This document shows, in pieces, positions 8,769 through 18,649 of a DNA stretch of 64,000 nt. Origin of the DNA: Bacillota bacterium (GTDB lineage Bacteria; Bacillota; Clostridia; Lachnospirales; Lachnospiraceae). The DNA is taken from the NCBI GenBank assembly GCA_023409835.1, contig JAEYQV010000072.1, positions 1 through 64,000 on the forward strand. The letters run 5' to 3'. The notes under the pieces are model-generated. The model ran no database searches. It was not told where the DNA came from and worked only from the letters and a program-made list of their open reading frames with translations. Numbering within the stretch: the stretch's first letter is position 1; each line of letters opens with the position of its first letter. The position numbers and the translations under genes were made by a program.

Positions 8769-11180
8769 ATGTTTAAGGACAGGGATAAATTGTATCAGGT
8801 TTACCATACGATACTTAGTATGGCTTTAACCTGGGCCCTTACAATAGCAATCAATGAATACTTTGAACTTAAGGTGCATGTATGGGTATGTGCACTCTTT
8901 ACCCTTATTCCTGCAGTTCTGATATATTTGTTTGATATAAACCGAAAGAATGAGGTAAGCTACCTGATCCTCATAAGCTTCCTTCCGATTGCCGGTGTGT
9001 TCTTCTTAATCAGACGGATCAATCCGGTGACCTGGATCAAATCGGTGATCGACTGGTGCTATGAATACAATCAAACTGAGGAGCTATATAAGGACTCCCC
9101 CGCTTATTTTACATTACTTGGGGTTGCTCTCGCGGCTACAATCGTATTCTATCTGCTGGTGAAGAGCAGATATACCAAGCTTGCACTGGCAGTAATTCTG
9201 TTGGGCATGATGTTCATATTCAGCTTACGGAGTATAAACCTACATAAAATAGTCGTCGGTGTCTGTATTTTCTATATCCTCTCGAATCTGGTGGAGCTGA
9301 CCGGAAAGATTTATAGCTTGAGGGCAGGAAGAGATGAAAAGAAAGCTAGTATCTTATATCTGGCACCCATCTGCCTGTTACTGGCCGTTATTTCAGTAGG
9401 GCTTCCTTCAAAGGCAGAACCGATTCAATGGAAGGGTGTTAGATATATTTATAGAACCCTTAAGGACAAGATAGATAATTTTGTTACAGATTTGGACTTT
9501 TACTTTGGAAAAGGTCCGGGAGAGTTCGGGCTGTCTATGATCGGCTTCTCTGATGAGGGACTCGGATCTCTTGGAAACGGCCCATTAAAGCAGGATGATA
9601 AAATAGCATTAATCATCACAAATCTGTCCAGTACTGCTCCGGCGTATCTGATCGGCTCCGTCAGTGATATTTATACAGGTAACAGCTGGGAGAAGAGCGG
9701 TCAGGGATATCTAAAGGGTGAGAAGGACTATAATCTGGATTACTCGGAGCTGGTGCTTGCTTTTACCCGATTAGATCCAGACCTTCTGGAGAATAACAGG
9801 TATATGGAACGGCGGAGCATAAAAATTGAGTATAACAGCATTCGGACGAGGTCCTTCTTCTATCCGAACAAAAGCAGTGCGTATACGATCATCCACAGTA
9901 AAAAACAGCCGGCAGCAGAGAAGGCTAATATCCTCTTTCCGAAAGCAGTCGGTAACGGAACCATATATCAGTGTACTTATTATGAACTTAACTATGAGGG
10001 AGAAAAGTTCCAGCAGATGCTGCGAGATGCCGACCGGTTCTCCTATGAGAGCGGTCAATTAGACAGGGGAATGCTGGAGTATATGGAGTATAGAGCTTTC
10101 CGGAACTCCTCTGCGCCTCTGTTGCTGGACCGTGACAATATCTTTAAAGTTCTGACAGAGAGAGCGGATAATATTCAGAAATATTACACAGTACTTCCCG
10201 ATACTCTGCCGCAGAGAGTTAAGGAGCTGGCGACTGAGCTGACAAAGGATGCTGATACCACCTATGATAAGCTGAAGGCAATTGAAGGCTATTTATTGGA
10301 TTATGAATATAGTCTGGAACCGGGAAAGCTTCCGGAAGGGGAGGATTTTGTAGATTATTTTCTGTTTGAGAGTAAGAAGGGCTATTGCACCTCCTTTGCC
10401 AGCTCTATGGCAATTTTGGCAAGGTGCGTTGGTATCCCGACCCGGTATATGGAAGGCTATGTTGTTGACACCGAGAGCAGGAATGGTAATCATTATGAGG
10501 TTAGGAACAATAAAGCACATGCCTGGGCAGAGGCGTATATCGAAGGAGTGGGCTGGATTCCCTTTGAAGCAACACCTACCTATTACACCTCCCGTTATGT
10601 TGAGTGGAGAGATTATAGAAAAGATGCTGAGAGTATCAACAATTATCCTCGGCCCCAAATGCCTGAGATGAATTTGACCCCGATTCCTCCTAAGAGTCCG
10701 ACAGTACTAAATAAGCAGGAAAAGCTGCCGGCTCCGGTTGTTGGATTAATTGTCGTCATTTCAACGATTCTGGTTGTGCTGATTCTGTTTTTCGTCAGCT
10801 ACCTTGTATTAAGGCATCAATATAATAAGGATTTTCATAGATCTGGTTACACCGGAAGGATGTACCTGATATTCTTAAGAATTCTTACGATACTTAAGAA
10901 GGAAGGTTTCACAATGGATCAGTCAGATACAATACTAATGCTGGCCGGAAGGGTTAAGGATCATTATCATTATAATAGAATTATTTTTGAGGATGTGGCA
11001 AAGGTATTTATGCGTTATCGTTATGCGGAGGAAGAGATAACGCAGGAAGAGTTCCAGAAGGTCAATATCTTCTACCATGGACTTCTGGATAAACAGAGGG
11101 AAGAAAACGGTAGAATAAAGATGCTTCTGGAGGAATTCATATTCCTGGCCAGGAAGAGTAATCGCAAAGCTATCGGCTGA
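8769..11180 (+). CDS. Membrane protein with extracytoplasmic transglutaminase-like domain
   Basis: 803 residues. Several membrane helices fill residues 15-215, followed by a long external region with a transglutaminase core: catalytic Cys in KGYCTSFA near 539, His in AHAWAEAY near 583, and an acidic residue in FEATP near 598 where many relatives have Asp. A further helix lies near 655-680, then a DUF4129-like cytoplasmic tail. The protein resembles TgpA-type membrane proteins. The 3' end overlaps the convergent SpoIID-like gene by 11 bp, so the two mRNAs share antisense ends. Confidence 0.85.
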   Translation: MFKDRDKLYQVYHTILSMALTWALTIAINEYFELKVHVWVCALFTLIPAVLIYLFDINRKNEVSYLILISFLPIAGVFFLIRRINPVTWIKSVIDWCYEYNQTEELYKDSPAYFTLLGVALAATIVFYLLVKSRYTKLALAVILLGMMFIFSLRSINLHKIVVGVCIFYILSNLVELTGKIYSLRAGRDEKKASILYLAPICLLLAVISVGLPSKAEPIQWKGVRYIYRTLKDKIDNFVTDLDFYFGKGPGEFGLSMIGFSDEGLGSLGNGPLKQDDKIALIITNLSSTAPAYLIGSVSDIYTGNSWEKSGQGYLKGEKDYNLDYSELVLAFTRLDPDLLENNRYMERRSIKIEYNSIRTRSFFYPNKSSAYTIIHSKKQPAAEKANILFPKAVGNGTIYQCTYYELNYEGEKFQQMLRDADRFSYESGQLDRGMLEYMEYRAFRNSSAPLLLDRDNIFKVLTERADNIQKYYTVLPDTLPQRVKELATELTKDADTTYDKLKAIEGYLLDYEYSLEPGKLPEGEDFVDYFLFESKKGYCTSFASSMAILARCVGIPTRYMEGYVVDTESRNGNHYEVRNNKAHAWAEAYIEGVGWIPFEATPTYYTSRYVEWRDYRKDAESINNYPRPQMPEMNLTPIPPKSPTVLNKQEKLPAPVVGLIVVISTILVVLILFFVSYLVLRHQYNKDFHRSGYTGRMYLIFLRILTILKKEGFTMDQSDTILMLAGRVKDHYHYNRIIFEDVAKVFMRYRYAEEEITQEEFQKVNIFYHGLLDKQREENGRIKMLLEEFIFLARKSNRKAIG

Positions 11181-12132
11181 TGCGAACCAGCTCTACTCCG
11201 GTATAATAATGAAGAAGGATCTCATCATAGGGATAACCTTCTTCTGCCATGGCATTGGCACCAAATTGGCTTAAGCCCACGCCATGACCCACACCGGTGC
11301 AAATGATCCTGACCTTGTTGTTATAGTTTTCGAGATAGAAGTTATTCGAATTTAAACCAAGGACCTTGGCAAATTCCTCACCGGAGACGGTCTGGCTGCC
11401 AAGGTTCATTTCTGTTACATAACCGATGCTATCGCGGGTGGATACGGTTACCTGATCAAAGAAGCTTTTTTCAGACAGGTTGACCCCAGGATAATGCTGC
11501 TTCAGGGTATGTATGAAATCCTTAACCTCAAACTCCTGGATCTTAAGATAATGAGTTGAGGTGACATCCTGTTTACTGTCTACGCTGATAAGATAAGGAA
11601 TATCGACATCCCAGGCTTCCGAAGCATTTCTGGTATACCCGGAGCCGGTATCGAAGAACACCGGAAGAATTAGCTGATCCTTATATAGGAGTAGCTCATC
11701 CTTCGTACCGTATACTGCATTCTCCAGCTTGGTAAAGTAGGTAAGATAATCCTTACTACCCCAGAATTGCTCCATCTCCTCAAGGCTGATATATGCCAGT
11801 CCCAGCTCGGAGGTTGTAAAATCCTTCTTTCCGGGATTCTCGTCCATCAGCATGGAAATATTATAAAGCGCATAGGTCCTGGCAATGACCGCCTGAGCCT
11901 TCAGTGCCTCCATATGATAGCCGGCTGGCATGTTGGCTCCGACGACACCGATTAAATACCGGTCAAATTCCAGCTGCTCCTTCACCCCATTCTTACTGTA
12001 GTAAACATTAAAGTCCATTGTCTCGAGGGAACGGATATCTCCGGGCTTATGGGAGAGTAGGAGGGTCAGGGTAAACGGCAGAACAAGTACAATGGCGCAT
12101 ACCAAAACAGCTTTCCATATAATCTTTCTCAT
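11170..12132 (-). CDS. SpoIID/LytB-family protein, catalytic Glu apparently replaced
   Basis: 320 residues with an N-terminal membrane anchor or signal (7-27) and the SpoIID fold. SpoIID is a peptidoglycan lytic transglycosylase needed for engulfment during sporulation. Conserved blocks are present: EALKAQAVIARTYAL near 77-91 and HGVGLSQFGANAMA near 284-297. The family motif that carries the catalytic Glu (aEMP) reads GANMPAG here, with Asn67 encoded by AAC. The protein may therefore be a non-catalytic scaffold or use another residue. GGAGG precedes the ATG. It is a single gene, away from any spoIIQ or spoIIM homologue seen here. Confidence 0.8.
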   Translation of the reverse strand: MRKIIWKAVLVCAIVLVLPFTLTLLLSHKPGDIRSLETMDFNVYYSKNGVKEQLEFDRYLIGVVGANMPAGYHMEALKAQAVIARTYALYNISMLMDENPGKKDFTTSELGLAYISLEEMEQFWGSKDYLTYFTKLENAVYGTKDELLLYKDQLILPVFFDTGSGYTRNASEAWDVDIPYLISVDSKQDVTSTHYLKIQEFEVKDFIHTLKQHYPGVNLSEKSFFDQVTVSTRDSIGYVTEMNLGSQTVSGEEFAKVLGLNSNNFYLENYNNKVRIICTGVGHGVGLSQFGANAMAEEGYPYDEILLHYYTGVELVRISR

Positions 12133-12336
12133 ATAAAATCCTCCATTCTACCGATGCCCTCGGATTTGGGAATCAGCATATATTTGGCAGGTCTATTTAC
12201 ATTAGCTTATGCAGCGGCATATATCCATACATTATATTTATATATTTTTAATAAAATACGGGAAAACTTAATTTGACTATAATGTATACAAAGGTTATCA
12301 TATGATATGCTGGGTGAATAAGGAAAGGATGACACT

Positions 12337-12732
12337 ATGAAAGACAGATTAAGACAATTCATGATTGGAAGGTATGGAGTGGACCAATTTAACAGGTTTC
12401 TTCTGATACTTTCCCTGGCGGCGATGATCATCTCCAGGTTTTTGGGAGGGGGGATCCTGTACCTATCTGCTTTACTGATATTACTTTATGCCTACTATCG
12501 AATGCTTTCCAGAAATAATGGGAAAAGATACCGCGAGAATACGGTCTATCTGAATATAAAAAACCATTTCTTTGGGTTCTTTCTTAAGGGAAAAAACACG
12601 ATAAACCAGAGGCGTCACTATCATATATATAAATGCCCCGGCTGCGGGCAGAAAATCCGAATTCCCAAGGGCAAAGGCAGGATTAGCATTTCCTGTCCGA
12701 AATGCAGAACGGAATTCATTAAGAAAAGATAA
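12337..12732 (+). CDS. Small membrane protein with C-terminal zinc ribbon
   Basis: 131 residues: two close hydrophobic segments (about 22-55), a basic linker, then CPGCGQK ... CPKC, a four-cysteine zinc ribbon. No known function. GGAAAGG precedes the ATG, and TATAAT at 12278-12283 could serve as the -10 box although no good -35 is visible. The large ABC transporter gene starts 31 bp downstream, so they probably share a transcript. Confidence 0.75.
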   Translation: MKDRLRQFMIGRYGVDQFNRFLLILSLAAMIISRFLGGGILYLSALLILLYAYYRMLSRNNGKRYRENTVYLNIKNHFFGFFLKGKNTINQRRHYHIYKCPGCGQKIRIPKGKGRISISCPKCRTEFIKKR

Positions 12733-12763
12733 CTATAGGAAACAAGATGGAAAGGAGAAATAA

Positions 12764-15409
12764 ATGTTAAAGTTAGTAAACATCATAAAGGAATATCCCA
12801 CAGGGGATACCAAGGTCACAGCGTTAAAGGGTGTTAATATCGAATTCAGAAAGAATGAGTTTGTATCAATCCTTGGTCCGTCTGGCTGCGGTAAGACGAC
12901 CATGCTGAATATCATCGGAGGTCTGGACAGCTACACCAGCGGAGACCTGATTATAGACGGAAAATCTACGAAGGATTTTAATGACAGAGACTGGGATACT
13001 TATCGTAACCGCTCTATCGGTTTCGTATTCCAGAGCTATAATCTGATTTCCCATCAGACAGTACTGTCCAATGTAGAGCTGGCCCTGACTCTGTCAGGAG
13101 TATCTAAGTCCGAACGTAAGGCAAGGGCAGTGGAGGCTTTAGAGAAGGTTGGTCTCGGAGACCAGATACATAAAAAACCGAACCAATTATCCGGAGGACA
13201 GATGCAGCGTGTAGCAATTGCCCGTGCCCTGGTCAATAATCCGGAGATACTTCTGGCGGATGAACCGACCGGAGCATTGGATTCAGTTACAAGCTTACAG
13301 ATTATGGAGATTCTTCGTGAGATTGCAGAGGATAGACTGGTTATTATGGTTACCCATAACCCGGATCTGGCAGAACATTATTCAACCCGTATCATTAAGC
13401 TTCTCGATGGTCAAATGACAGAGGATACGAATGCATATCAGGGGTCTGCAGCAGAAGAAACACCGAAGAAGGTTAAGAAAGGCAGAAGGAAGAAGACCTC
13501 CATGTCCTTCTTCACGGCACTATCCCTATCCTTAAACAACCTGATGACAAAGAAAGCCAGGACCTTCATGACTGCATTTGCAGGATCCATCGGCATCATA
13601 GGAATTGCACTGATCCTATCTCTCTCCAACGGAGTTCAGGAATATATCGACAGCGTCCAGGAGGACACCCTATCCAGCTATCCTCTGTCCATCGAGCACA
13701 AAACAATGGATTACGGGTCATTGATGACAACAATGATGGAGAGCACTAATGGAAGCTCTGAGGAGCGTACCTTAGATAAGGTATACTCCAATAACATCAT
13801 GGGTTCGGTGATGAATTCTATGGTAAGCAAGGTAACGATTAATAACCTGGAAGCCTTCAAGGCTTATATCGAAGGGGAAGGCAGTAATATTTCGGAGTAT
13901 GTCAGCGACATCCAGTATGCCTATGACACTCCCTTAAATATTTATAAGTCGGATACCTCAGACGAAATCGTCCAAGTGAATCCGAGTACCCTTTTTGAAA
14001 CCATGGGTAATAGCATGGGAGGCGGAGGCGGCTTTAGCTCGGAGATCTCCTCCCCCATGGCAACTACTGATGTATGGGTAGAGATGATCGGTAATAAAGA
14101 GCTATTGAATAAGCAGTATGATGTTATTCATGGACATATGCCGGAGAACTATGATGAAGTAGTTCTGATCGTTAATAAAAATAATGAAATCAGCGATTAT
14201 GCTTTATATGCCCTGGGACTTCTGGATCAGAAGGAGTTCGAAAACATGCTTGCGAATGTTATGGCAGGTAAGGAGGTAGCCAATAACCCGGTGAGCTACA
14301 GCTATGACGAAATAACCTCCTTATCCTTTAAGATGATTGTAAATACCGACTATTTTGAAAAGACAGATAATGGCTGGAGAGATCGTTCCAAGGATGATGA
14401 ATACATGAAGGACATCATTGCAAATGCGATGGATGTTAAGGTCGTCGGAATTCTAAGACCCTCGGATGATAGTGTGGCAACTTCGGCTAACGGGGTGATC
14501 GGTTATACGGCGGAGCTGATGACGAACCTGATCGATAAAGTAAAGGAAAGTGAGATTGTAAAGGAGCAGCTTGCTAACCCGAAGGTTGACGTATTTACCG
14601 GAATTGCTTTCCCGACTGAAGAGGATAAGGAAAAGGAGCAGATCACCATGGAGATGCTGACTGCTTATATGGCAACTCTTCCGGAACAGCAACAGGCACA
14701 GTATGCAGTTACGATACAGCAGCTGAAGGATGGCGGTATGGGTGACGAGGAGATTATCGCTATGTTTGCATCGAGTATGGGCAAGGGAAGCACAGACGCT
14801 ACCTATGATGGTAATCTGAAGCTCCTTGGAGTTTCCGATCTGAACAAACCGGCCTTAATCAACCTCTATCCTAGGGATTTTGCAGCAAAGGATAAAATAG
14901 AAGATATCATAAAAGCTTACAATGATAGCGTATCCGAAGAGAACCGAATTCAGTATACCGATTACGTCGGGCTGATAATGTCCTCCGTGAAGACAATTAT
15001 CAATGCAATCAGCTATATCCTTATCGCATTTGTCGCAATATCCTTAGTGGTATCCTCGATCATGATCGGTATTATTACCTATATCTCCGTGCTGGAGAGA
15101 ACCAAGGAGATTGGTATCCTGCGTGCCATTGGTGCTTCAAAGAAGGATATCTCCAGAGTATTTAATGCAGAGACCTTAATTGAGGGCTTTGTTGCCGGTG
15201 CAATCGGTATCGGAATCACCCTCCTTATGATCCTGCCGATTAATGCAATCATCAAGAGCATTACGGATATCTCGGGACTGGCAGCCCTGCCGGCAGGCGG
15301 CGGTGTAGCCCTGGTTATTATCAGTATGTTCCTTACCTTTATCGCAGGACTAATCCCGTCAAGGATTGCTGCGAAGAAGGATCCGGTAGTAGCACTGAGA
15401 ACGGAGTAA
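12764..15409 (+). CDS. MacB-like ABC transporter, ATPase and permease fused
   Basis: 881 residues in one chain. The ATPase (1-220) has GPSGCGKTT, LSGGQMQRVAIARAL and LLADEPTGALD. A linker, one membrane helix near 275, a large external domain (about 295-745) and three C-terminal helices with an FtsX signature (ERTKEIGILRAIGASKKDI) follow. This is MacB layout: the ABC family that moves substrates on the outer face of the membrane rather than across it. The external part has a Gly/Met-rich loop near 420. AAGGAG precedes the ATG. It may export peptides or lipoproteins; the substrate is unknown. Confidence 0.9.
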   Translation: MLKLVNIIKEYPTGDTKVTALKGVNIEFRKNEFVSILGPSGCGKTTMLNIIGGLDSYTSGDLIIDGKSTKDFNDRDWDTYRNRSIGFVFQSYNLISHQTVLSNVELALTLSGVSKSERKARAVEALEKVGLGDQIHKKPNQLSGGQMQRVAIARALVNNPEILLADEPTGALDSVTSLQIMEILREIAEDRLVIMVTHNPDLAEHYSTRIIKLLDGQMTEDTNAYQGSAAEETPKKVKKGRRKKTSMSFFTALSLSLNNLMTKKARTFMTAFAGSIGIIGIALILSLSNGVQEYIDSVQEDTLSSYPLSIEHKTMDYGSLMTTMMESTNGSSEERTLDKVYSNNIMGSVMNSMVSKVTINNLEAFKAYIEGEGSNISEYVSDIQYAYDTPLNIYKSDTSDEIVQVNPSTLFETMGNSMGGGGGFSSEISSPMATTDVWVEMIGNKELLNKQYDVIHGHMPENYDEVVLIVNKNNEISDYALYALGLLDQKEFENMLANVMAGKEVANNPVSYSYDEITSLSFKMIVNTDYFEKTDNGWRDRSKDDEYMKDIIANAMDVKVVGILRPSDDSVATSANGVIGYTAELMTNLIDKVKESEIVKEQLANPKVDVFTGIAFPTEEDKEKEQITMEMLTAYMATLPEQQQAQYAVTIQQLKDGGMGDEEIIAMFASSMGKGSTDATYDGNLKLLGVSDLNKPALINLYPRDFAAKDKIEDIIKAYNDSVSEENRIQYTDYVGLIMSSVKTIINAISYILIAFVAISLVVSSIMIGIITYISVLERTKEIGILRAIGASKKDISRVFNAETLIEGFVAGAIGIGITLLMILPINAIIKSITDISGLAALPAGGGVALVIISMFLTFIAGLIPSRIAAKKDPVVALRTE

Positions 15410-15446
15410 AAACCAGCATAATATCACAAATAACAAGATAAAGATA

Positions 15447-15483
15447 ACGAAAACAGACCGGCTTCAAGCCGGTCTGTTTTCGT
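15447..15483. terminator. Bidirectional terminator after the MacB-like gene
   Basis: A perfect 18-bp inverted repeat around a single central base. It contains AAAACAGACCGGC and its complement, with A and T runs on the outer ends, so it can stop transcription from either side. Confidence 0.85.
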
Positions 15484-15544
15484 AACAATACAATAAATAA
15501 ATGAATTCAGGAGAGGAGCTTACATAGAAAGGCGGATATCAAAA

Positions 15545-15582
15545 AAAACGGGCACAACACGAAATCAAGTTATGCCCGTTTT
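15545..15582 (-). terminator. Terminator of the LuxR-type regulator gene
   Basis: 14-bp arms (15545-15558 with 15569-15582) with one G-T wobble. Eight A residues at 15541-15548 become the U-run on the minus strand. It lies immediately after the regulator's stop codon. Confidence 0.8.
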
Positions 15583-15584
15583 GG

Positions 15585-16667
15585 CTATGTTTCTTCCTCG
15601 GAATTTAGCTTCGCTATGAACTCTGCTCTGGACCTTACACTGATTTTACTGTAAAGCGCTGATAAATGCTTCTTTACGGTAGATAAGCCGATATATAGAC
15701 TATTTGCAATCTCTATATTTGATTTACCCTTTAAAAGCTGTAACGCGATCTCTCGTTCTCGGTAGGTTAGTGAGTATTTCTGAGTTAATCTATGAATGCT
15801 GCTATCGTTATTGCTTTCTGCCTTCAGCATCTCGGTGGCTTTTTCAATAAATTGCTCGGGAGTAATTAGCGTATCCTTTAATAGATGATATCCGATCCCT
15901 GCTTCTAATTTAAGTACAGTACCCTCCACAGTGAGGCAAATACGGTTAATTCGATCGTAGATCCTATCACAGATATGACCGAGCTGGTTCTCGTTGATAT
16001 CATGCAGAACGAGGATAAACCGTGTGCCTCGATAGCTTGATAGCCAGTCCTTTTGATGCAAAGAAAGGGTTTTTAATGATTTAGCCACCTCCTCGATGGC
16101 TTGATCCCCAGTCGGAAAACCGAATTTATTATTGATCATCCGAATATCTTTCACCTTTATCATAAACAGAGCAATAGGAGTGCCTTCTTCATAGGAGGAA
16201 GCAATATCGTAGGGCAAGCGTTCATAGATAAATTGGTCTTTATGAATATTTGATAAAACATTTTTAACAACGGATAAATTCTGCTTCTGTATCAACTTAA
16301 TAATATCATAAAAATTTTTATTATGCTGGTCTAAGTAATCGGACGAAATATTCTGCAGAAATTCAATTACGAGTTCGTACTGCCTGATTGGAACGGCAGT
16401 TACAATATATAGACTTTCTTCATTATACTCTATCTTTGTAATGGTCTTATTGTGATGGCAGGCACGGATTGAGATACAGTTTTCACATACCCTGTTACTT
16501 TTCCAGAAAACATAGCAGATATCCTTTGCATTCATAAACTCATTGGGACCTTTAATAATTTTGAATACTTCCTTTTTCATCGGATTAACTAAGCGGATGC
16601 ACTCATATAGATTCTCGATGAAGTTAAATTCATAAATCATTTTCTGAATATAGTCACTATGATCCAT
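15585..16667 (-). CDS. LuxR-type regulator with cysteine-rich sensor and degenerate GGDEF domain
   Basis: About 360 residues. The N-terminal part has a cysteine cluster (ICYVF ... VCENCISIRAC) in a PAS-like context, suggesting a metal, Fe-S or redox sensor. The middle is a GGDEF-like fold whose active loop reads YRGTRF, so cyclase activity is unlikely. The C-terminus is a LuxR/GerE helix-turn-helix (LTYREREIALQLLKGKSNIE...). I place the start at 16667 because GGGAGA precedes that ATG; an upstream in-frame ATG at 16706 has no ribosome site. It is divergent from the chemoreceptor gene and may control it. Confidence 0.75.
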   Translation of the reverse strand: MDHSDYIQKMIYEFNFIENLYECIRLVNPMKKEVFKIIKGPNEFMNAKDICYVFWKSNRVCENCISIRACHHNKTITKIEYNEESLYIVTAVPIRQYELVIEFLQNISSDYLDQHNKNFYDIIKLIQKQNLSVVKNVLSNIHKDQFIYERLPYDIASSYEEGTPIALFMIKVKDIRMINNKFGFPTGDQAIEEVAKSLKTLSLHQKDWLSSYRGTRFILVLHDINENQLGHICDRIYDRINRICLTVEGTVLKLEAGIGYHLLKDTLITPEQFIEKATEMLKAESNNDSSIHRLTQKYSLTYREREIALQLLKGKSNIEIANSLYIGLSTVKKHLSALYSKISVRSRAEFIAKLNSEEET

Positions 16668-16685
16668 CGTTTCTCCCTTTATAGT

Positions 16686-16699
16686 AAAAGTATACTTTT
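16686..16699. promoter_or_regulatory. Candidate operator: 14-bp palindrome
   Basis: AAAAGTATACTTTT is a perfect palindrome 18 bp upstream of the regulator's start codon, in the divergent region shared with the chemoreceptor. A plausible autoregulatory site. Confidence 0.3.
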
Positions 16700-16782
16700 G
16701 ACCCATACCTTTTTATATAAGGTCATTATATCATATAATTACAAAAACCAACAGTAAATACCAAAGGGAGGAGCTTGATCAT

Positions 16783-18480
16783 ATGAAAATAAAGTGGAAA
16801 ATCATCGTAGTAACGATTTCCATCATAATTGTGTTGACATCTTCAATAATTCTGAATACATATATCGAAGTAAAGAAATTGGTTCAATCCGATTCTGGGG
16901 CGGAGATTAAGAATTACTCTAACATGGGACTTCAGCTGTTGGAAAAAACATATCCGGGAGTTTGGTCCGTACAGAATGGAAAGCTTTACAAAGGAGAAGC
17001 CGTACTGAATGAGAATTACGAAACGGTTGATCAATTCACTGCTGGTACGGAGGTACTGGCAACGATATTCTTAGGTGATACAAGAATTGCAACCAATGTA
17101 AGAAATGATAAAGGGGAGCGACAGATTAATACGAAAGCATCGGATATAGTAATTAAGAAGGTGCTTGAGGAGAAGGAAGTATATTCGGGTATGGCTGATA
17201 TACAGGGTAAGTCAGCCTTGACGTACTATGTTCCGTTGAAGGATGCGGATGGAGCTGTGGTAGGTATTTGGTTTGTCGGACTATACATGGATTTGGTAAA
17301 TAATAAGATTAGCAATACCGTACTATTAATTGCATTATTATCCTCCGGAATACTTTTGATTAGCATTGTGGTGTCCTTTATACTTGGTCGGGGTATAGCA
17401 AAGGGAATAGGAAAAGTAAAGGACAGACTCCGATTCATGGAGAATGGCAGCTTTTATTTTGATATGGAGGATTCAATTCTTAAGAGAAAGGATGAAGTCG
17501 GAGAAATCGCTAATTCCTCCAGAAACCTGCAGCTTAAGATGACAGAAATAATAAAAGGAATTCAAGGAGAAGCCGAGCACGTTAAGATAAAGGTCAGTCA
17601 ATCCGAACAAAGCATGGAAGCTGTCAGTATAAATATTGAGAATATCTCTGCAACAACACAGCAATTATCCGCCGGTATGCAGGAAACCTCAGCAGCGGCA
17701 GAAGAGATGAGTGCTTCCACTTATGAAATAGAAACAAAAGTTTCGAATATGAAAGAGAAAACGGAGCATGGGGATAATCTTGCCAAAGAAATCAAAGCAC
17801 GAGCGGAAAAACTGAAGGAGGAAACCGGCAATTCCTATCAACGGGCTTCCGAGATCTATGTACATACGAATAAGCAGCTGAGGGAGTCAATACAAAAGGC
17901 AGGTGCCATAGAGGAAATCAAGGAGCTGTCGCAGACAATCATAAGTATTACGGCACAGACAAATCTGCTGGCACTCAACGCATCGATTGAAGCCGCCCGT
18001 GCCGGTGAAGCTGGGAAAGGCTTCAGTATAGTTGCAGAACAGATACGCGAATTATCCGATAATTCAAAACAGGCTGTTTCCAGAATTAATGACATTACTG
18101 CAAATGTATCGCTTGCAGTGGAAAGCGTTATTGAGGATTCTAACAATCTGCTGCATTTTGTTGATCATCAGGTATTGAAGGATTATGAAATGCTGGTTAG
18201 TACAAGTAACCAATATGCACAGGATGCAGACACCGTACGCACAATCATTTCTGAAGTGAATGATGTTGCTGAGAAATTATATGAGACGATGCAGGAGATC
18301 AGATCTGCGATTGACGAAATTACGACAGCCACAGGTGAAGGGGCTATGGGAACAACGGATATCGCCGAGAAGATAAACGATATTGTCCAGAAGGTAAATG
18401 ATGCTTTAAAACAGGTACAAGAAAATAGAATAAGCGCAGAACAGCTAAAGCAGCTAACCGGTTTCTTTCAGTTGCAATAG
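16783..18480 (+). CDS. Methyl-accepting chemotaxis protein
   Basis: 565 residues: membrane helix 7-27, an external Cache-like sensor (about 35-180), a second helix (about 188-210), a weak HAMP region, then a coiled-coil signalling domain whose hairpin tip is QTNLLALNASIEAARAGEAGKGF near residues 393-413. It would report an unknown small ligand to CheW/CheA. AAAGGGAGGAG lies before the ATG. No che genes are in the window, so it is an orphan receptor. The divergent LuxR-type gene is the nearest candidate regulator. Confidence 0.9.
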   Translation: MKIKWKIIVVTISIIIVLTSSIILNTYIEVKKLVQSDSGAEIKNYSNMGLQLLEKTYPGVWSVQNGKLYKGEAVLNENYETVDQFTAGTEVLATIFLGDTRIATNVRNDKGERQINTKASDIVIKKVLEEKEVYSGMADIQGKSALTYYVPLKDADGAVVGIWFVGLYMDLVNNKISNTVLLIALLSSGILLISIVVSFILGRGIAKGIGKVKDRLRFMENGSFYFDMEDSILKRKDEVGEIANSSRNLQLKMTEIIKGIQGEAEHVKIKVSQSEQSMEAVSINIENISATTQQLSAGMQETSAAAEEMSASTYEIETKVSNMKEKTEHGDNLAKEIKARAEKLKEETGNSYQRASEIYVHTNKQLRESIQKAGAIEEIKELSQTIISITAQTNLLALNASIEAARAGEAGKGFSIVAEQIRELSDNSKQAVSRINDITANVSLAVESVIEDSNNLLHFVDHQVLKDYEMLVSTSNQYAQDADTVRTIISEVNDVAEKLYETMQEIRSAIDEITTATGEGAMGTTDIAEKINDIVQKVNDALKQVQENRISAEQLKQLTGFFQLQ

Positions 18481-18549
18481 GAATTATTTTCTGATTTAAC
18501 TCCCTTTAAGAAAGCGGAGTTGTTGTTCATCATATATTAATTATATGAA

Positions 18550-18631
18550 AGAGAGACGAATCCGACTTGTACCAACACCTCAACTAGGATATCATAGAGG
18601 GGTGTTTCCTGCAAATCAGATTTGTCTCTCT
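18550..18631. other. Long-arm hairpin with nested hairpins between convergent genes
   Basis: 13-bp arms with one mismatch (18550-18562 with 18619-18631) enclose a loop containing AACACC/GGTGTT. A competing hairpin, CAAATC-A-GATTTG (18612-18624), reuses the right arm. No clear T-run follows on either strand, so it is not a standard terminator. It lies between the chemoreceptor and the convergent surface-protein gene. Confidence 0.4.
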
Positions 18632-18649
18632 GCTTATGCTCTAGTAATG

